Assembly (NCBI GenBank): GCA_027579435.1
Contig: JANBPK010000793.1
Span: forward strand, 1-57,395
Reading direction: 5' to 3'
DNA: 57,395 nucleotides
Origin: Candolleomyces eurysporus
Lineage: Eukaryota; Basidiomycota; Agaricomycetes; Agaricales; Psathyrellaceae
Position numbers and translations under genes: made by a program. Below the pieces are notes generated by a model. It was given only the letters and a program-made list of their open reading frames with translations, did no database searches and was not told where the DNA came from. How positions within the stretch are numbered: the stretch's first letter is position 1; each line of letters opens with the position of its first letter. Shown piece by piece: positions 11,933-24,333 of this stretch.

Positions 11933-13261
11933 ATGGTCGGGCTCGTCGACTACGGCAGTGGAAGCGAAAGCGAATCAGAGACACCCACCGTAGCGCAGCC
12001 ATCGAAACTGGCAGCGAAGCTACCTCCACCCTCNTCAANCTCCCAGGCCAAACGACCCACCAAGAAGAAGATTGCCATTGCGCTCCCAGCTCTCTCGTCA
12101 AAAAACGATGANGGGGACGACACCATGGAAGACGCTATNGANGATAGACCGGCCAAAAAGCCTCGAATTGGGTCCGGAAAGTCNTCATTGTTGGGCATGC
12201 TCCCTGCCCCGAAGACGAACAATCCAATCGCAGCCCNGAAGCAGAGAGTGCTAGGAGGAGGTTCNGGACCAGGACTTGTTTTCAATGCAAGTAGAACNAC
12301 GCAAGACAATATCTCAGCTCAAGAAGAACCTTCCTCTTCAAATCCTTACACTACGAATNCCANTGAAGAGTTTGAAAGTNCTCCNGCACCTGCTGCNTCT
12401 TCCTCGAAACCTTTCTTGTTGCCACCGTCACTCCAGAAACGAAAACCTAATGTTTCTCTAGAGGAAACTCCTACCAATGTCTCTCGGCCAGCTCCTCCAC
12501 CANCAGCACAGCCAGCAGTCGACTTCTTCTCCCTCGGTACGTCATTATAATTGGGTCAGACAGGTCAATTATTNATTCTTTTGCAGGCAGCACAATATCT
12601 TCTGCTCCTAGAATCCCAGGATCTTCCGCTTCATCCTCAAGTGCACCCTCTATTCCTTCAGTTTCCTCCGCCCCTGTTCTTCCAGACTACAAACCNCCAG
12701 AACCAACACCAAACGACCCATACCCAGGATATTACCAACNCCCATCAGGGCAATGGGCTGCATACGATGNNGAATACTACGGCNAATTCACTAAGAAATG
12801 GCANGACGAATACAACGCCTACGTCAAGGCTCTAGAGAAAGGGTCTGNGAAAGGGTTCGAGGGCTATGATGATTCAGCTGCTCAAGAAGTCGATCCTGTG
12901 GAAGAGATGGAACGTGCAAAGAAAGAAGTACAGGAGCGAGAAGAGCGGAAGGCATTGACTAAGGGAACAGGGACTGTCGCTGCTCAGCCCAAGATGAAGA
13001 TTAGCGTACGTAGGCTTTATCTGACCCTTTCCCTTCCTATGCTGACTACGAGTCTCCAGGCGGCCAAGATGAGCGGAGTGGCCAGGTCACGGCATCAGCT
13101 AGCTACATTGCTCAAAGAAGCCTATGATAACAGAGAAGCTCTGGAGGATAAGATTGCTGAAGGGCGGAGGAACAGGAAAGAGGCAGGCAATAAATATGGT
13201 GAGCATTCGTCGACGGCTGGTTGTACAATCGAAGCTAATACGTATGTTTACAGGTTTCTAG
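11933..13261 (+). CDS. PRCC-like protein (mitotic checkpoint regulator / spliceosome-associated)
   Basis: Homologue of PRCC, a nuclear protein known to bind MAD2B in mammals and to associate with spliceosomal factors. The N-terminus MVGLVDYGSGSESES matches the conserved start of the family. A Pro/Ser-rich disordered middle follows, with a possible nuclear signal (AKRPTKKKIAIALP). The conserved C-terminal region contains RSRHQLATLLKEAYDNREALEDKIAEG. Introns fit at 12537-12586, 13006-13059 and 13199-13253. The last coding exon is only GTTTCTAG, giving a C-terminus NKYGF. Its stop lies 12 bases from the stop of HTD2 on the other strand. Confidence 0.88.
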
Positions 13262-13273
13262 CCTTTTACATAT

Positions 13274-14365
13274 TTACGCTGCTGTCTTGATGGTACCTCT
13301 CATACCGACCACACCCTCGTTGTCCACACACCACACCTTTGCTGTCGTTTCGTCCACCCACGTACCATTCAACGTCAGCTCCCTGTCGATGTACATGGGA
13401 TTGGTGGCTCTATATTCAAACTCCTTGATATGTGCCATCGGGTAGTTAAACGTGAGTGATTCCAACAGCATCATGGCCGTCAACGGGCCGTGAACCAAAC
13501 GCTCTATGAAGTCAGTTAGAACCTTGACTATCCTGGATCGAATCTAGTTCTGCTCGTACCTGGGTAACCCTCCACATTCGTAGTGTAATCCTTGTCTAAA
13601 TGGATATGATGTGCATTGAACATCAGCGAAGAGAACCTGAACAAAGTCACAGGTGTCGGCTTGTAGGTGAATGAGAAATCTGCTGAAGCAGGAATATCCG
13701 GCACTGTCGAAAGGTCGTCAGTCTCTATCGCGTGCTCCGAATGAATTAGCCTTACCAAGCCGTGGTTCCTTTCGTACGACCCTCCCTTCGGGCAAATAAA
13801 CATGCTGGCGTTCCTCGACGACAGACGGAGTAGATTTGCCCTCCATCGTGAACTCAATCTTCTGAGTGACGAACACCATCGGCCTATTCTTCTCGAACCC
13901 CTTCTTCAAAGCCGTCAAAACGGACCCGGAGCTGGTGGTCTTGGTACCAGAAATGAGCGGGTTGTCGATATCCCAGGTAATCTTCCCCCCAGCCCACATC
14001 CTCGTCAAAAACGGCGCAGGGGGAGAGATCTCTTCGTCCGTCCCATCTTCGCGAAGCTGGTGTTCAGCCTTCCTGGCGTGGAAGAAGGCGAGGTGGTGTC
14101 CATAGCCGAGAGGCATACCAGGCTTGGGTTCTTCATGGGGCTTTCGACTGCCGTCCCTCGTGGGCAGGGTTATATACAGGTCGGCCAGGTGTTCAAAGTG
14201 GAGATGGTCGACTCCCGAGGTCGTGGGTGGGGACGCAATCCATTCGTCCAGCGTAACCTTCTTCTTCGACTCCCCGGCTGCAGCTGTCGAGAAACGCAGT
14301 CTCTGGAACACAGAATTTCGCGGGCCAAGCGCGGCCAGACGGTACAGCGAACGAGAAGCAAGCAT
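13274..14365 (-). CDS. HTD2: mitochondrial 3-hydroxyacyl-thioester dehydratase, HTD2-like
   Basis: Hot-dog-fold dehydratase of the mitochondrial type II fatty-acid synthesis pathway, which supplies octanoate for lipoic acid. The N-terminus (MLASRSLYRLAALG, arginine-rich with no acidic residues) fits a mitochondrial presequence. The body reads LPLGYGHHLAFF-type, then MWAGGKITWDIDNPLISG, FVTQKIEFTMEGK, and after an intron SADFSFTYKPTPVTLFRFSSLMFNAHHIHLD. A second intron joins EGYPE to RLVHGPLTAMMLLE, the conserved helix-region signature. The stop TAA is at 13274. Length and order match fungal HTD2. Confidence 0.88.
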
Positions 14366-14668
14366 TGTGTTGGTCGTGGCGGTTTAGTCCGAAGCCCACT
14401 GGCAAGAAGGGGGGGAGAAGCCGCAGGGCCTGGCACTGTCAAGTGCTTGGGAACATAGTGCTCGAAGTGAGCGTCCCTGTGATGCAGGTATGGAGACGTC
14501 CGAGTCGGCATGCTTCCAGCCGTCTCCGGCGGTCCGTTTCTACCTTCGAATGCCAGGCATACATCGATTCAAAACGGGGTATATAGTGTAATTGTTCATA
14601 TGTCTACTCTCAGAAGTAATCCCCTAAGATATCTACGGTTTATGACAAAATAACATAAAGATACACAT
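14366..14668. other. HTD2 promoter and 3' end of the LCB kinase, no gene seen
   Basis: About 300 bases between two minus-strand genes. A TATATAG-like sequence occurs at about 14580-14586 and the part nearest 14600-14668 is AT-rich, as expected of a 3' untranslated region. No reading frame here shows family resemblance. Confidence 0.5.
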
Positions 14669-16662
14669 CTACTTCTTCGTCGGTCGGGGCTTAAGCTCCG
14701 TTGCATACCGTCCATGGCAGCTCAAGAAATTCCCCAGCCCAGGATGCACTTCAACTTGGAATTCTTCGAACGGGAAGCGCTCACCGTCAACAGAGAAGTT
14801 GCCCTTCTTACTCAGTGGCTTCACCCGATATGCGTGAGCCTTGTAATATTGCAGCTGGGTCGACCGGTAAGACGCCATTCCGGGTTTCCAAAAGGACGAA
14901 GGGTAGCTCACCTGTGACAACCAAAAGTTTTCCCCAGTCTCAGCACCATCTATGGCCGAGAGCATTTCTCCACGGGTCGTCTGTGGGTGGCGTTAGGATA
15001 TGATTGGAAGCCTCAGCGGAGGAGTTACTGACCAAGGGCATGATTGAAAGGTCAATATATCCATCATCAGGCAGCGAAACGGGGAAGGCCATATAATCTC
15101 TGGAGATAGGTCAGTGAACGTGAGCTCGGGCCAAGGATATCCTGTTGGTACACACCGTCCTACATAGGGCCCTTGACCTGCGTAAACGAAAAGGATAGGA
15201 TCCTCGAAATCGATCCAGCCCTCTTTATCATCCGGAAGATAGTGGAGATTAGGCAAAGCCCCAGAAGAACTATTCGTCTTCTCGACAGAGTCTTTGGGAT
15301 CTTGGGAGGCGAGCCTTTTGTCGTGGAAGGCCTTTGCCATGGCGTCTTTGTCCAGCCCTGCCACTTTCATTGAGAGCTGGATGGGACATGGATTGAAAGT
15401 GATGACTGGACGAGAAAGCGCGTTGGGACATTTTTAACTGGGATGCAAACTAGGTACGTACTTCCTCTTAGCAATCCGTAGAGAAACCGTGTGTCGCCTA
15501 TCCATCGCAAATGTTCAGTGTCAAGATCCAAGTCCGCCATTAGCCCCAGCGACTGTGACATGAAGGAAAGGCTTCTCTTTCCGCCTTGCGTGATAGAGAA
15601 CAAGTCGGTCTTCATTGGGCGACCTGGAAGGAGGCGTTAGTTGACGACAGAAAGGATGAAGGGTCAAAATCTTACCCTTGACCACATTGAGGGCAGCACT
15701 CGCAGAATCAGTGTTCTGGAGGCAAGTATAAGATCGACGACAGCGAGGGTTGGTGTCAAGCACGGACCTCAATTCCTATCAAGTTAAGGGCGAGTCCATT
15801 CCCAGAACCAGCCGGGATTGGGGCGAGAGAAATGTTCAAGGCCTTCATGGGGTCCTCGTGCTGAGCGAGGCCGTTGAGTACCTCATGGATGAGACCATCG
15901 CCGGAGACGGTGACTATGGCATCGTAGTCCAACGAGAGAGTCTTGACATAGTCAAATGCATGTCCGCGGCGTTCAGTTTCTGGCAATGTTTACATGAGGT
16001 CCATGCAGCGAGAGGATTCGGAACGCGACTTACGGACAACTGTCAAATCGCAGCCGGAGGCAAGGAACACGGGTTCGACCACCTTTTTGAATAATTTCAC
16101 GCCTTTACCCTGTCAGAGCAAAACCTTGAACAACTATTTGATCACTCGAGGAAACAGGGAAAGCACACCACTCCGCCGTGAGGATTGACGAATACTAGGA
16201 GACGTCTGCACCGTTTGGCACCGTTGTCTGCCAGACTATCAGTAACTGGGTAGGATGGCAGGGGCGATTATGCTCACCTTCGTATAACGCCTTCATCACG
16301 GCTTCCGCCCATGTTTCAACTACTTTGGGATCCACGTCGTGTACGACTCCCTTGAGCACAACGAGCTGAGCATGCTTGTTCTTCTTCTTTGGCTTGAGAT
16401 ACGACACGGTCAGAGTGTTGGATTCGCTGTCAAAGGACACTCTCAGCAAGTTATGGTGGAGGACGTCATGGGTTCTAGTGTGCCGAGGGCCTTCAGGTTG
16501 ATACGAAACGGTGAGTGCAGTTCGAGGCGTTGAGGACGGGGCCGTACCTTCAGCTTTCCGAACGTCGTGAAGGACATAAAAGGCCTTGTCCGTCCAGTGG
16601 AAAGTGAGGTTGTGATGGGAAGAGGAGAGGCGAACTGGAATACGGGTATCACTGAGACTCAT
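14669..16662 (-). CDS. sphingoid long-chain-base kinase (LCB4/LCB5, sphingosine kinase family)
   Basis: Phosphorylates dihydrosphingosine and phytosphingosine to signalling long-chain-base phosphates; membrane-associated. A PH-like N-terminal domain (MSLSDTRIPVRLSSSHHN to about residue 150) precedes the diacylglycerol-kinase catalytic fold: LLVFVNPHGGV then GKGVKLFKKVVEPVF across an intron, RRGHAFDYVKTLSLDYDAIV, the nucleotide-binding loop SGDGLIHEVLNGL and PAGSGNGLALNL. The later lobe has SQSLGLMADLDLDTEHLRWIGDTRF and a C-terminal strand block ending HGRYATELKPRPTKK. At least seven exons fit. An in-frame upstream ATG at 16728 would add 22 residues; I prefer 16662 because MSLSD begins the conserved region. 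Confidence 0.9.
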
Positions 16663-16828
16663 TGCGCTTGAGCAAGCAGGCAAGACGGTGGCAACTGTGC
16701 GCGTCAATTCAAACTCATGTGTTTTCATTCACGCAACAAAGTTAGAACGGGGTATATAATTACTAATCATGGAGACTCAAAATCAATAGCACCACTCAGA
16801 TTCTCCCAGAAATACACCACCACGAACT
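16663..16828. promoter_or_regulatory. divergent promoter LCB kinase / methyltransferase
   Basis: These 166 bases separate two divergent start codons. TATATAA at 16753-16759 lies about 70 bases upstream of the methyltransferase ATG and is a plausible TATA element for it. No other strong signal was seen. Confidence 0.45.
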
Positions 16829-17866
16829 ATGGCCAACGTTGTCCATAAAGTAGCCAGGGCAGGCTTCGGCACAGGGACAAACGCCCTCTACGACCGGTAA
16901 CACCTTCCCCGACACCTAGATCGATTGGATCTGAAGCAACCCTACAGCATCCGTCCCGGTTATCAGCCATGGTCACTGCAACACATAAAGAATGCTCTAT
17001 CAACCCAGGGGCCATATAACATTGTAGAGTGGGCCACCATAACACGTCGATTGTTAGGCAATTCAAAGATGTTATCTTTCTAGGCTTGGATCTGGCACCG
17101 GAATATTCACCCGTGCTCTCCTGGCAGATCCCGAATGGGCTTCTAATATCAAGGAGTTTCGAGCATTCGAACCAAGCAAAGGAATGAGAGACGAATTCAC
17201 AAAGACTGTCCAGGATTCGAGGGCCAAAGTCTTCGATGGAACGTTTGATACGATTGGCGTTGAAGATGGTTGGGCCGATCTGGTGGTCACCGCACAGGTA
17301 CGGTGTCAACCTCCTTGCTTTGACTTACTGATATCCAATACCTCCAAGGCGTTTCACTGGTGCCCTGACCACGATCTTGCTGCAAAAGAGTTCAACCGCG
17401 TCTTGAAGCCTAACGGAGTAGCCGCCTTTATCTGGAACCTTGAAGACAGGTATGTATTCAAGTCAATACATCACTCAGCAGTTCCTTACGAGTTTGTAGG
17501 GACGCGGAGAGGTGGTCTGCCCAAGTCAGGGATCTCATTGAACAGCACGAGCAAGGCACACCCCAGTTTCGTCTGAATTTATGGCGCCAGTACTTTGAGA
17601 GGCCCACCTACAAGGAGCACTTCTTGGCGCCGGAGGAGAAACAGTGGTCATACCACTTGGAGGCCACTGAAGACATTGTGGTTGACCGAGCATCGAGCAA
17701 AAGTTACATCACCGTCCTTGAACCGGAGGAGAAGGCCAAGGTGCAAGCTGGGATTAGGGAGATTGTCAGACGAGGAGACGATTTGGAATGGATTGACCAG
17801 GAGAATGGCAAGTTCAAATATCCTTACAAGACGTGGGTGGTTATTTCGAGGAAGAAATCAGAGTAG
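16829..17866 (+). CDS. class I SAM-dependent methyltransferase (type 11 family)
   Basis: Small soluble methyltransferase; substrate unknown. The start MANVVHKVARAGFGTG leads through an exon reading YQPWSLQHIKNALS into motif I, ELGSGTGIFTRALL. The acidic loop-end FEPSKGMRDEF follows, then DGWADLVV (motif II region) and FNRVLKPNGVAAFIWNLEDR (motif III/post II). The C-terminal half carries FRLNLWRQYFERPTYKEHF and ends YPYKTWVVISRKKSE. Introns begin at 16897 and elsewhere with about 50-80 base spacing. The architecture resembles yeast CRG1/TMT1-like proteins, but I cannot assign the substrate. Confidence 0.82.
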
Positions 17867-17998
17867 ACTCTAGATACAAGCATGGACAAATAAATCAAAC
17901 GCGTGACCTCGACGCTCTTTCTCCATCCACGCGCTGAACATAACAAGCGCCAATCCAGTCCACAGCTCGGCCGACAGCGTACTTGGTTTCCACACGCA

Positions 17999-20900
17999 AT
18001 GGCCACCTTCTCCCCCGTACCAGCCCCTCGACGGTCCAGTCGCTTTCAGCAAAAGGCCGCCGTTTCTCCACCTCGACGCGCTCAGAGGCCCAATGGCTCA
18101 AGGATTGCAACTCCTTCGAATATCGGCAGACAGCTCTATCCAAGCGCAAGCCTCCAGAATGTCATGGACGTCGATGAAACATCGTCCATGATGACAGACA
18201 CTTCCTCCTTTATCCCCGAGGTAACGACGTATGCAAAGACAGACGAATTGTCTGTAACGTTCTACGCGAATCTGCCCATTGAAGTCAAGCAAGTACTCCG
18301 GAATGCTGGCGAGTGAATACCCCCTCTTATCCGAAGCTGAACATAACCTATCAAATAGATTTCTACAAGACTGCGTACATGGGAGGAATCGACACCACAA
18401 CGGGTTTTGCAGTCGTTGCATCCTCTCAAACCTGCTTTGTCTGGCAGCACGCTCAGGTATGGTTGCCCAACTTCGAAACCCTTTGGCTCCAAAGGCCCTA
18501 ACGTTCAGACAGGCTATCAAAGGAACGCCCACTTGCTATATTTTCGTCTGTCCCCCCGAACCAAATCTCTTACACCCTCCCTTCCATGCACTGGTCCCGC
18601 AAGGCGTGTCCCAAGAGCCTGGATTAATTTTGGTTTCGCATTCAGGCCACATCCGATTTTGGGAAAGCATTGGCATCGGTCTGGCCGGAGGAGAGAATTT
18701 TGCGACTTTTGATTTGGGGTTGAAGGAAGGAGATTCTGTAACAAACCTGCTCCGTATTGACGTGCGTTCATCCTTGTTTCTATTTGCGTCATCTCTGAAG
18801 ACTCATCCGCGCACAGTCCCAACTCTTTGTTGCGTCGACCGCCTCAGGAACCTTATACCGCCTAATCCTCACTTCAACCGGAGGAAAATATCACCTTGCT
18901 CCCCGTGTCTTTTCTAGGCCAGCGACCGGTCGAGGTCTGGCTAACCTACTCCCTTCCTTCCTTTCGTCATCTTCTTCGGTGGTGGATAACACCGGGGGTC
19001 CCCAGTATATTCGTTCTATCGCCCTTGGGTACGAGTCGCCATCAGGTGAAAGGGAAATTTGGGCGTTGGGCGAGGAGCGGATACAAAAATGGGTGATGAA
19101 GCCTGAAGGATGGGAAGAAAAGCTCATAGACCAAAACCTGTCCGAGTCGATTGCTATGGTATTGCAAGACTCGCCGACCGCAGAAGACTCAAAGATGGAC
19201 CTTGAACTACTCGACCTCGCTGTTACAGAGTCTGGGGCGTTCATTGTTCTCGTATCCTATGCTGGCAAGGAAGATAGCGACAATCTTCGACGCCTTTATG
19301 CACTCGTCCAACTCGAATTGGTCGGTAAATTCTTCACTGTCCATCATGTCAAACCTGTTCCCTATCAAAATGTGAGTCCACTTCATAAAATCACAGGCTT
19401 GGAGCTAAACTTTCTCGGTGAAGACATCTGCACCTACCGCACCCGTTGTGCCCAGATTGCAGGTCCTGCTTTCCGGGGCCATTGTCAGCGTTGAGTTTGG
19501 GGACACAGTCGCATTCTGTTCAGAAGGTAATGCCTTCTTTTTTGCTTCTTACACAACTTACTGAGCGAGCCTACCAGAATCCGAATATCAAGACCGACTG
19601 CAACTCAAATCTGTAGCTGATAGGACGTTGGGCGTAGGCGTTCACCAAGGGAACAACACCTTGCTCATCCTGACTGCGTCCACCATGATGCAAGTGCAGC
19701 TTTCTTTGGATAAGATTCGTCGGTTTAACCCTCAGTAAGCCTGTTGCTTCTACGCTTTGCTTTTGTGTGTTCTGACTTTGGATAGGACGGGTCGGACAAA
19801 CCTGATTAAATCCATCATGATGCAGGCGATTTTGTACGGGGCTTTCCCAGAGGTATTGAATTTGCGTATTCAAAATTCCTGCATCTGGATTGACATATTC
19901 TGGTAGAACCCCTTGCAATTCAGCTTCCCCCCTCAAGTTGACGAAGAAAGTTTGATGCGTGGTGCGGAGCAGCTGAGCCAGGCTGTTCTGAGATCAGGTC
20001 GGTAACACTTTGCTTTCTACAAACCGACATATTTTCATCATGGTTCGCAACAGACTCCGAGGTTGTACGACGAAACCATGATCTTACTGCTCAGCTGTCA
20101 AGCAGGAAAGATCGGTTGAATTGGTTGATTGGATTTATCAACGAAAATCTCGTTCTTGGGAAGGTGGGTGCTTGCTCCGATATCTCTCGGCGTGGGGTGT
20201 TCATCCTTGTTCACTTAGATGTCTCAAAGATCGAGGCAACGTTTAGCCGTGGATGCTGAAAAGCTGTTTGCTGCTTACCAGCTTTGGCTGCAGTACAATG
20301 ACCTCTTGGAGTGAGTTTGAACGAAATTCCGAAGAAAGATTTCAAATTCTCAATGATCAACTACAGGACGTCGCCAAAGTTCAGCGTGCTGAACGATTGC
20401 GTGCATGCATTCATGGCCGAGCTGGGAGAAGCGAATCATGAAGACGTTATGCGCGCTTTCTTCCGAACCAAAGTCTCTGACATTGGACGGCTGATTCGGA
20501 AGGTCATGGAGGTTATCAACTTGTCGTCAAAACAAACGGAAAGACCTATTGCCTCACTGCTCCCGGAAGGCAATCGCGTGGTCATCGTAAGTCCCATATT
20601 TATACACTCTCTGCGCGTTCTTGGTCTAATCCCAAAACAGACGGCGCTGCAATCAGCATTCGAGTACCGGAATCTCAACTACCAAGTCTACGGTATCGAG
20701 TTTCCCATGATATCTTCGTGGACAAGCCGACCGGGGACGATTGACGTTGTCTTGTCTTTGTTCACTGCGACGACCAAGGTTTTGGAAAATACGGCAGCGG
20801 ATGCTCGGCCGAAAGCTCAGCGTCAGGAACCTGGTTCACAGTTGCCCCAGCTTGCGAACCTTCTGTTCAAGTGCGTGAAGGAGAGGCTAGAGTGGCTTTC

Positions 20901-22566
20901 GAGGTGCGTTCTATTGCATTCACTTCACTTGGAACTGCAGGTTGACTTGGAGGGCGTTTAGTTCAAAGGCTGCTGATGAGCCGAATGTCGGGCAGGACAA
21001 AGATGAACTAGAACAGAGATTCGCTTCTCTTCGTCCGGAAGTTCTTGAGACGCTCAGTAAGTAGCTCACTTTACATATGCAAGAACTGATCCCCATTACG
21101 CGTCAATTGCAGGGAGAAATGGTTTCCAGGAACATGCGTTCAAGCTGGCAGAGGTATACAGTGACTTTGCGAGCTTGGTCGCGTTGTGCCACCGAGACAC
21201 CGTCTACCCTCCCGAAAACAACCCAAACTACGAGCGCATCCAGACTTATATTGGGCGGTATAAGGAGAACTTTACGGATGAGCTGTATCAGTGGTATATC
21301 CAACATGGTTAGTCCTTTGCGCTTTCGTCGCGTTCAAGCCAACTCAAATCTTATTACTCATTTCTTAGGCGAACTGCGAATCATGTTCAGCCAAGAAGCC
21401 GACCAGAGCTCGTTCATCGACCGGTTCTTTGCGAAAAAGCCGAATCCTGGTATTTCGTGGCTGCATGATGTTAGCAAGGAGAGGTTTGGAGATGCGGCTT
21501 CTGCACTCTTGGAGGAGGCCAAACGGGCGAATCACTTGAAGGCTAAACATGTACGTGTGGACTCTCTTGGTGCAGGTTGATATCATGTTCTGACGGGCAG
21601 GGATGTGTTTTTGCAGCTCATGTTGAGTATTGGCAAGTTGGCGCAGCTGGCTCAGTTGCATGAGACTGCCGAAGCTGGGAACGAGACGCAGCTTGATGCT
21701 TTCCATGACGGACTGGACTTTGTCAGTGTCCATGATGCGCTCCTGACTGAATTCCGCACGGCCTTGGAGTCGGTTCGCGGTCGGCATTCGTTGGAAAGCC
21801 AGGTGGATATTATCATCAAAGCCAAAGCTCCTGAATTGCTCGAAGCAAAAGGGTTCGCCAATGTACGTTCAATACGATCTTTCTCCACCTCCTGTTGTGT
21901 CGTTAATGTTTTTTGGGGGTTGTAGTGTTTCAAAGATCTTTTGAAGCACCTGCTTCAGGGGAAGGCGCTGCCAATTGAAGATGCTGTCGACCTTTTGACC
22001 CTCAAGGATAACAGTGAAAGCATCGCTGATTTCGCTACTGCGTTGCACCTTCTCGCGTCTGCATCTGTAAGTCGACGACGCTTGTACCCTCACCCGGCTT
22101 CTGCTCACTTGCTTGAATAGGACATTCCGGAAGCAAGAAGGATATCTGCGTTCCGGACAGTGTGGAGACGCGTATATCTTCATGACGAGTGAGTCTATAT
22201 CATATCTGGAATTCAAGTCAAAGCAGCTAATATTGTACATCTAGTTGGACGGCCATCGGGAAAACAGCCAACGTATCAGACGCAGAGATAAAAGATAGGC
22301 TACGAAGCACGGCTCTATACCACACCCTCTGCTCGGCCCTAGCCAGAGGGGAACGCCTGACGAATGGGTATGAAGCCTCGCCCGACGTGGCGTTGATCGT
22401 CCCTACGCCTGCGGAGATTTCGTCAAGGTGGTCTGGGATTTCGTCGGACCAAGTGGAGGCTATTGTGGAGGATTATAACTTTGAGTGTGATAGGTTGGGA
22501 GAGTTGGAGTTGGAGGATATTTTCCATAGAGTGAGGGAGTTGGCGGTGCAGGATACGACATGGTAG
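17999..22566 (+). CDS. NUP133: nucleoporin NUP133-like (Nup84/Nup107 Y-complex)
   Basis: Scaffold nucleoporin. A disordered N-terminus (MATFSPVPAPRRSSRFQQK) leads to a beta-propeller with repeated strands such as GLILVSHSGHIRFWESIG and SQLFVASTASGTLYRLIL-type segments. A long alpha-helical stack follows, including LDLAVTESGAFIVLVSY, GAEQLSQAVLRS and later EILLEEAKRANHLKAKH-type helices, ending RVRELAVQDTTW at TAG 22564. About 15 short introns break the frame. The order and length (about 1200 residues) match Nup133 rather than Nup155. Repeat and helix limits are approximate because I followed frames by eye. Confidence 0.82.
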
Positions 22567-22683
22567 ATTTCGCTTGACGTTTTTTTTCCAATACTACCTT
22601 GTTCCTTTCGCCCTTTCTGTAATACACCCCTTGTATAATGATCAACTTTTCGACGACGACGAAGAGAAGAAGTGCGTTTGTTA

Positions 22684-23301
22684 TTATGAGCTTTGGAAGA
22701 ATTTCGACAGTCGGAAAGCGAGTTTCTGGAACTCTACTTGAGCGCCGAGCCTGATGAGTTGGAAATTCCGTTTCCTCCATTCATCCGTATACTGGTCCGT
22801 CCGTTCTTTCTCCTGGACGTACCAGAGGGTGTTGAATTCGGACAGGGCGTTCTCTTTGTCGAGGTCTGTAGCTTTTTCTGGGAGGTTGGACAGTGCGGTT
22901 TCCTTGGCTGCGTAATAACGGATATTGTTCTGTCGGCAAGTCAAAAAAAGTGTAAGCGGTTAGTGGGTAGGGGGGTCGTCGAGGAAACGGAATTGCCGAA
23001 CGTACATCGAGCCAGAAGTCTTGGTGGAAGTTGTCTAGCTGCTGTCTCTGCAGCTTGAACTGAATTTCGAGATCGACCGGTCTGTCCTGGGCGTCCTGGA
23101 ACTCGGTCAGAGAATACGGGTGACGGAGCAGGGTGNGGGGGAGAGGGTGGGGGTGCGTCGTCGTAGATGATAGGACGCGATGTGGGAGATGGGATGGGGA
23201 GGGGCGACACGGTTACATCTTGGTGATGAGGTGTGCAATTGCTGCTGCAAACGTCTGAGGGAAGAAGCTGAAGGCCCCCTGTTGCGGAGCAGCGAGCTCA
23301 T
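22684..23301 (-). CDS. cytochrome c oxidase assembly factor 8 (COA8/APOPT)-like, apparent frameshift
   Basis: Small mitochondrial protein of the COA8/APOPT family, implicated in complex IV assembly. The start MSSLLRNRGPSASSLRRLQ is arginine-rich and acid-free, as for a presequence. The conserved linker HPISH is followed, in another frame, by PIIYDD and then LRHPYSLTEFQDAQDRP, QRQQLDNFHQDFWLD and, after an intron, NNIRYYAAKETAL. The C-terminus reads EWRKRNFQLIRLGAQVEFQK. Joining the first two parts needs one base removed near 23187, and the N near 23137 also sits at a frame break. I treat these as probable sequencing errors; a pseudogene is possible but the 3' exon is intact. Confidence 0.72.
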
Positions 23302-23440
23302 CGTGGGTCGCGTCAAAGCCAGCTCTGGTTCGGCTGTCGGGGAAAAACTCTCAACGGCCCGCGGACAGAGCCGGCATCAAAAGTTTTTTGAAATAGGCGG
23401 AAAAAAATATAGATTGTAAGGCACTATATAATGGTCTAAA

Positions 23441-24177
23441 CTATCCAAAGAGTTGCCAGAATGGAGTCTTGTTAACGGGTTTTGGAGCGGGGACATGGGT
23501 CAAAAAGCCAAGGTCCTCGGCGAGGTCGTAGAAAAGACCGNCCGCTCGTCGAAGTTGGGGCGGGAGCAGCGGCGGGTTTGGGGGTCGGCTGCTTCAAGGA
23601 TCGGTTCTTGGTTATCGAGAAGAAGGTTGTGGGAGGGGCCTCCGCCGTGGTGTGTGGTGGCTCCAGCGACGACGAGGAGCTTGGGCGCGGCGTTTTCCGG
23701 GGCGGGATCAATGGCGTTCAGAGAAGAATCCCAAAAGTCGGGCACGTAGGGCTGCAAGACGTCAATAAGGAGACGGGAAGCGAGCTAGAGGTTACCNACN
23801 ACTTGGACTTGGCCCTCCGGTGCGGGTTGGGANAGGTCGGGAATATGAATGTTGAAGATGTTGACGTCGGGCGGAGCGGTCGTGGCAGCAACGGTCGAAG
23901 CCGGACGTGTGCTGGCTGGCGGAGATTGTATCTGGCTGGCCTCAAAGTCCTTCAAGCGTTGGATGAGGGCGGCCTTGTTCCCCGAGCTGGAATAGAGGAT
24001 GAGGTCACAGACTCGGAACACAGCTCACGAGACGTACGAGGAAAGACCGCGAGCCCTGGTCTCGGACTTGAGCTGTGCGACGGTCTCGGTCTCCCATGAG
24101 CGGTTGAGAAGGACGGTGGANGCGAGAGAACGGCGGAGGAGAGGCGTCCGCAACGGGAGGGCGAGCCTGGCGAGCAT
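23441..24177 (-). CDS. mitochondrial SAP-domain protein (AIM34-like)
   Basis: The start MLARLALPLRTPLLRRSL looks like a mitochondrial presequence. A SAP domain then follows across an intron: VAQLKSETRARGLSS joined to SGNKAALIQRLKDFE. SAP motifs usually bind nucleic acid. The rest reads IFNIHIPD, LDVLQPYVPDFWDSSLNAIDP, a Pro/Ala-rich linker and a conserved-looking end LFYDLAEDLGFLTH, stopping at TAG 23441. Yeast AIM34 is a mitochondrial SAP-domain protein of similar size, but this comparison is from memory and not decisive. Two frame breaks, a C run near 23578 and the N at 23541, interrupt the tail; removing one base at each restores a continuous frame. Confidence 0.68.
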
Positions 24178-24333
24178 AATAATACTGGGAGAGACCAAGT
24201 GCGAATGGGTCACGTGGCGGCGATAACAGCTTGGAGACTGGTTGTCCTCGCCTCGCCTCTGCCGCGTGTGTGCTATATCGAGTGCAGCATCGCGCTGATT
24301 CGTGGTCGATAATAAATCTCTGCTGCGTCACTT

